Shown piece after piece: positions 63,922-64,000 of a stretch of 64,000 bases of DNA. A model generated the notes under the pieces. It made no database searches and was not told the origin of the DNA. It saw only the letters and a list, made by a program, of their open reading frames with translations. The translations under genes and the position numbers were made by a program. The stretch covers positions 72,917-136,916 of the forward strand of contig JAHHQN010000004.1 in assembly GCA_020026375.1 (NCBI GenBank), written 5' to 3'. Each line of letters opens with the position of its first letter. Position 1 is the stretch's first letter. This stretch comes from Alistipes sp. (lineage in GTDB: Bacteria > Bacteroidota > Bacteroidia > Bacteroidales > Rikenellaceae).

Positions 63922-64000
63922 ATGACATGTCAGCAACGAAAAAGGGTAAGCGTCCGATAAAATACATATTGTAGCGCAGCTTCGGCCTCGCTAATTTTGT

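Noticed and set aside
63927..63974. 15-codon frame starting after truA
   Set aside because: Too short to call and without a recognisable leader-peptide context; window ends soon after.

Overview
The window is chromosomal DNA of a Bacteroidota, most likely an intestinal Bacteroidales. The moderately high GC of the genes would suit an Alistipes-like member of the Rikenellaceae, but I cannot fix the genus from sequence alone. Pointers are the recurrent Bacteroidetes promoter form (CTTG or TTTG, about 18-20 nt, TAnnTTTG) in AT-rich gaps, the menF-D-B-C-E order, a very long signal peptidase I, an S1 sulfatase with a signal peptide, and an aryl-polyene/flexirubin-type pigment cluster. There are no tRNA or rRNA genes, CRISPR arrays or insertion sequences that I can support.

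Layout. 1-12520 is mostly minus strand. It holds a small hypothetical gene (+), an S1 sulfatase, a 1-kb gene-free stretch, an XRE regulator with an array of TTACA-N2-TGTAA palindromes, and a HIT protein. Then come a bcp-recA-rel-membrane protein group, a WYL regulator and dnaA, whose putative -7 box is overlapped by a DnaA box. 12978-14720 (+) is a phosphohexomutase. 14845-20566 (-) is a complete menF-menD-menB-menC-menE menaquinone operon.

20840-42722 (+) is the centrepiece: 21 tightly packed or overlapping genes in one direction, ended by a strong bidirectional terminator. I read it as an aryl polyene biosynthesis and envelope-attachment cluster. A tyrosine ammonia-lyase would make p-coumarate and a PaaK-like ligase would activate it. 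Two ACPs, a free ketosynthase, a fused ketosynthase/chain-length-factor, a split ketosynthase/chain-length-factor pair, a ketoreductase and two complementary hotdog dehydratase subunits would build the polyene. A methyltransferase would decorate the head group. Acyltransferases, a GT2-DUF2062 protein, a LolA-like carrier, an MMPL-PlsC-Rossmann fusion, a polysaccharide deacetylase, a CrtI-like flavoprotein and a C45-type NTN hydrolase would handle attachment, transport and finishing. No dialkylresorcinol-forming (DarA/DarB) genes are present, so a classical flexirubin is not expected from this locus alone.

42803-48634 (-) carries a Na+/solute symporter, an amidase interrupted by a golvesin-like domain, a YqeY protein and a BASS-type transporter. 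48825-51626 (+) is a stand-alone SF1 helicase fused to a PD-(D/E)xK-like nuclease. 51826-53691 (+) is a biotin-dependent carboxylase/decarboxylase subunit. 53776-61512 (-) is a compact operon dapB-lepB-yigZ-uvrA-M16 peptidase-O-methyltransferase-mazG. 61697-63921 (+) holds aspA and truA. The last 79 bases hold no supported gene.
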